The notes under the pieces are model-generated. The model ran no database searches, was not told the DNA's origin, and saw nothing but the letters and a program-made list of their open reading frames with translations. A program made the position numbers and the translations under genes. From contig JAQYTG010000018.1 of NCBI GenBank assembly GCA_028724905.1, positions 186,001 to 250,000 on the forward strand: a stretch of DNA of 64,000 nt. Direction: 5' to 3'. Numbering within the stretch: position 1 is the stretch's first letter; every line of letters starts with the position of its first letter. This DNA comes from Actinomycetaceae bacterium. Lineage in GTDB: Bacteria > Actinomycetota > Actinomycetes > Actinomycetales > Actinomycetaceae. Of the stretch, positions 63,895 to 64,000 are shown one piece after another.

Positions 63895-64000
63895 AGTGCC
63901 ATTCTAGCCTAGAACGCCCCGCACGTGCGCTGCTCAAAAGTCGGGGTCGGTCATTTCACACACTTTCCATATCATGCATTTTCGCTTCAAAATTTTTCTT

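Overview
The window is chromosomal DNA from a high-GC Gram-positive bacterium (Actinomycetota). The gene set and order point there: whiA-yvcK-rapZ-uvrC, a sufR/sufBDCSUT cluster, a steA/steB (mctB-like) pair beside recN-nadK-tlyA, and pyk-pdtaR-polA-rpsA-coaE-uvrB. These blocks match the Mycobacterium tuberculosis gene order around Rv1421-Rv1449, Rv1460-1466, Rv1617-1638 and Rv1691-1700 as I remember it. By eye the base composition is only moderately GC-rich, genes are compact, and an anaerobic sulfite reductase and an anaerobic-type sulfatase maturase are present. Together these suggest a host-associated, (facultatively) anaerobic Actinomycetaceae-type organism; the genus cannot be fixed. No IS element, phage, integrase or CRISPR array was seen.

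Layout. 1-1791 (+): 3' part of transketolase and a small unknown gene. 2093-5690 (-): secG and the glycolytic genes tpiA, pgk, gap. 5843-14511 (-): whiA, yvcK, rapZ, uvrC, uvrA. 14717-15001 (+): a YciI-like gene with a triplicated 3' end. 15227-22404 (-): Fe-S assembly genes sufT, sufU, sufS, sufC, sufD, sufB and a SufR-type regulator. 22640-24630 (-): ornithine carbamoyltransferase and an ADP-ribose pyrophosphatase. 24996-34023 (-): steB, steA, recN, nadK, tlyA, a small conserved-position gene, a HAD phosphatase and a TPR protein. 34226-34414 (+): tRNA-Gln and tRNA-Glu. 34690-41374 (-): a phosphate operon (pstSCAB, phoU, response regulator, sensor kinase). 41633-44660 (-): asrABC sulfite reductase. 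44946-46170 (-): TerC-family membrane protein behind a yybP-ykoY-type (Mn2+) riboswitch. 46347-54477 (-): uvrB, coaE, rpsA, polA. 54615-60956 (-): sulfatase maturase, ROK regulator, sulfatase and sugar transporter. 61229-63894 (-): pdtaR, tRNA-Leu and pyk.

Functional logic. Lower glycolysis (gap, pgk, tpiA, pyk), the pentose-phosphate enzyme Tkt, and all three UvrABC nuclease subunits lie within 64 kb. The suf cluster can supply Fe-S clusters for consumers in the same window: AsrABC, the radical-SAM maturase and SufR. The 54.6-61 kb block is a self-contained route for a sulfated sugar: importer, cytoplasmic sulfatase, its formylglycine-generating maturase and a sugar-responsive ROK regulator.

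Unusual features. (1) UvrC carries an insertion of roughly 140-150 residues containing a 24-bp minisatellite. (2) Short tandem duplications (8-21 bp) occur in most of the longer gene-free stretches, some overlapping stop codons. (3) Several gene-end hairpins have long perfect stems, three of them with exactly 17-nt loops and most without a clear U-tract. (4) The riboswitch stands in front of the terC gene. (5) The sulfatase locus sits inside otherwise conserved actinobacterial gene order. All calls were made by reading the sequence; no database search was run.
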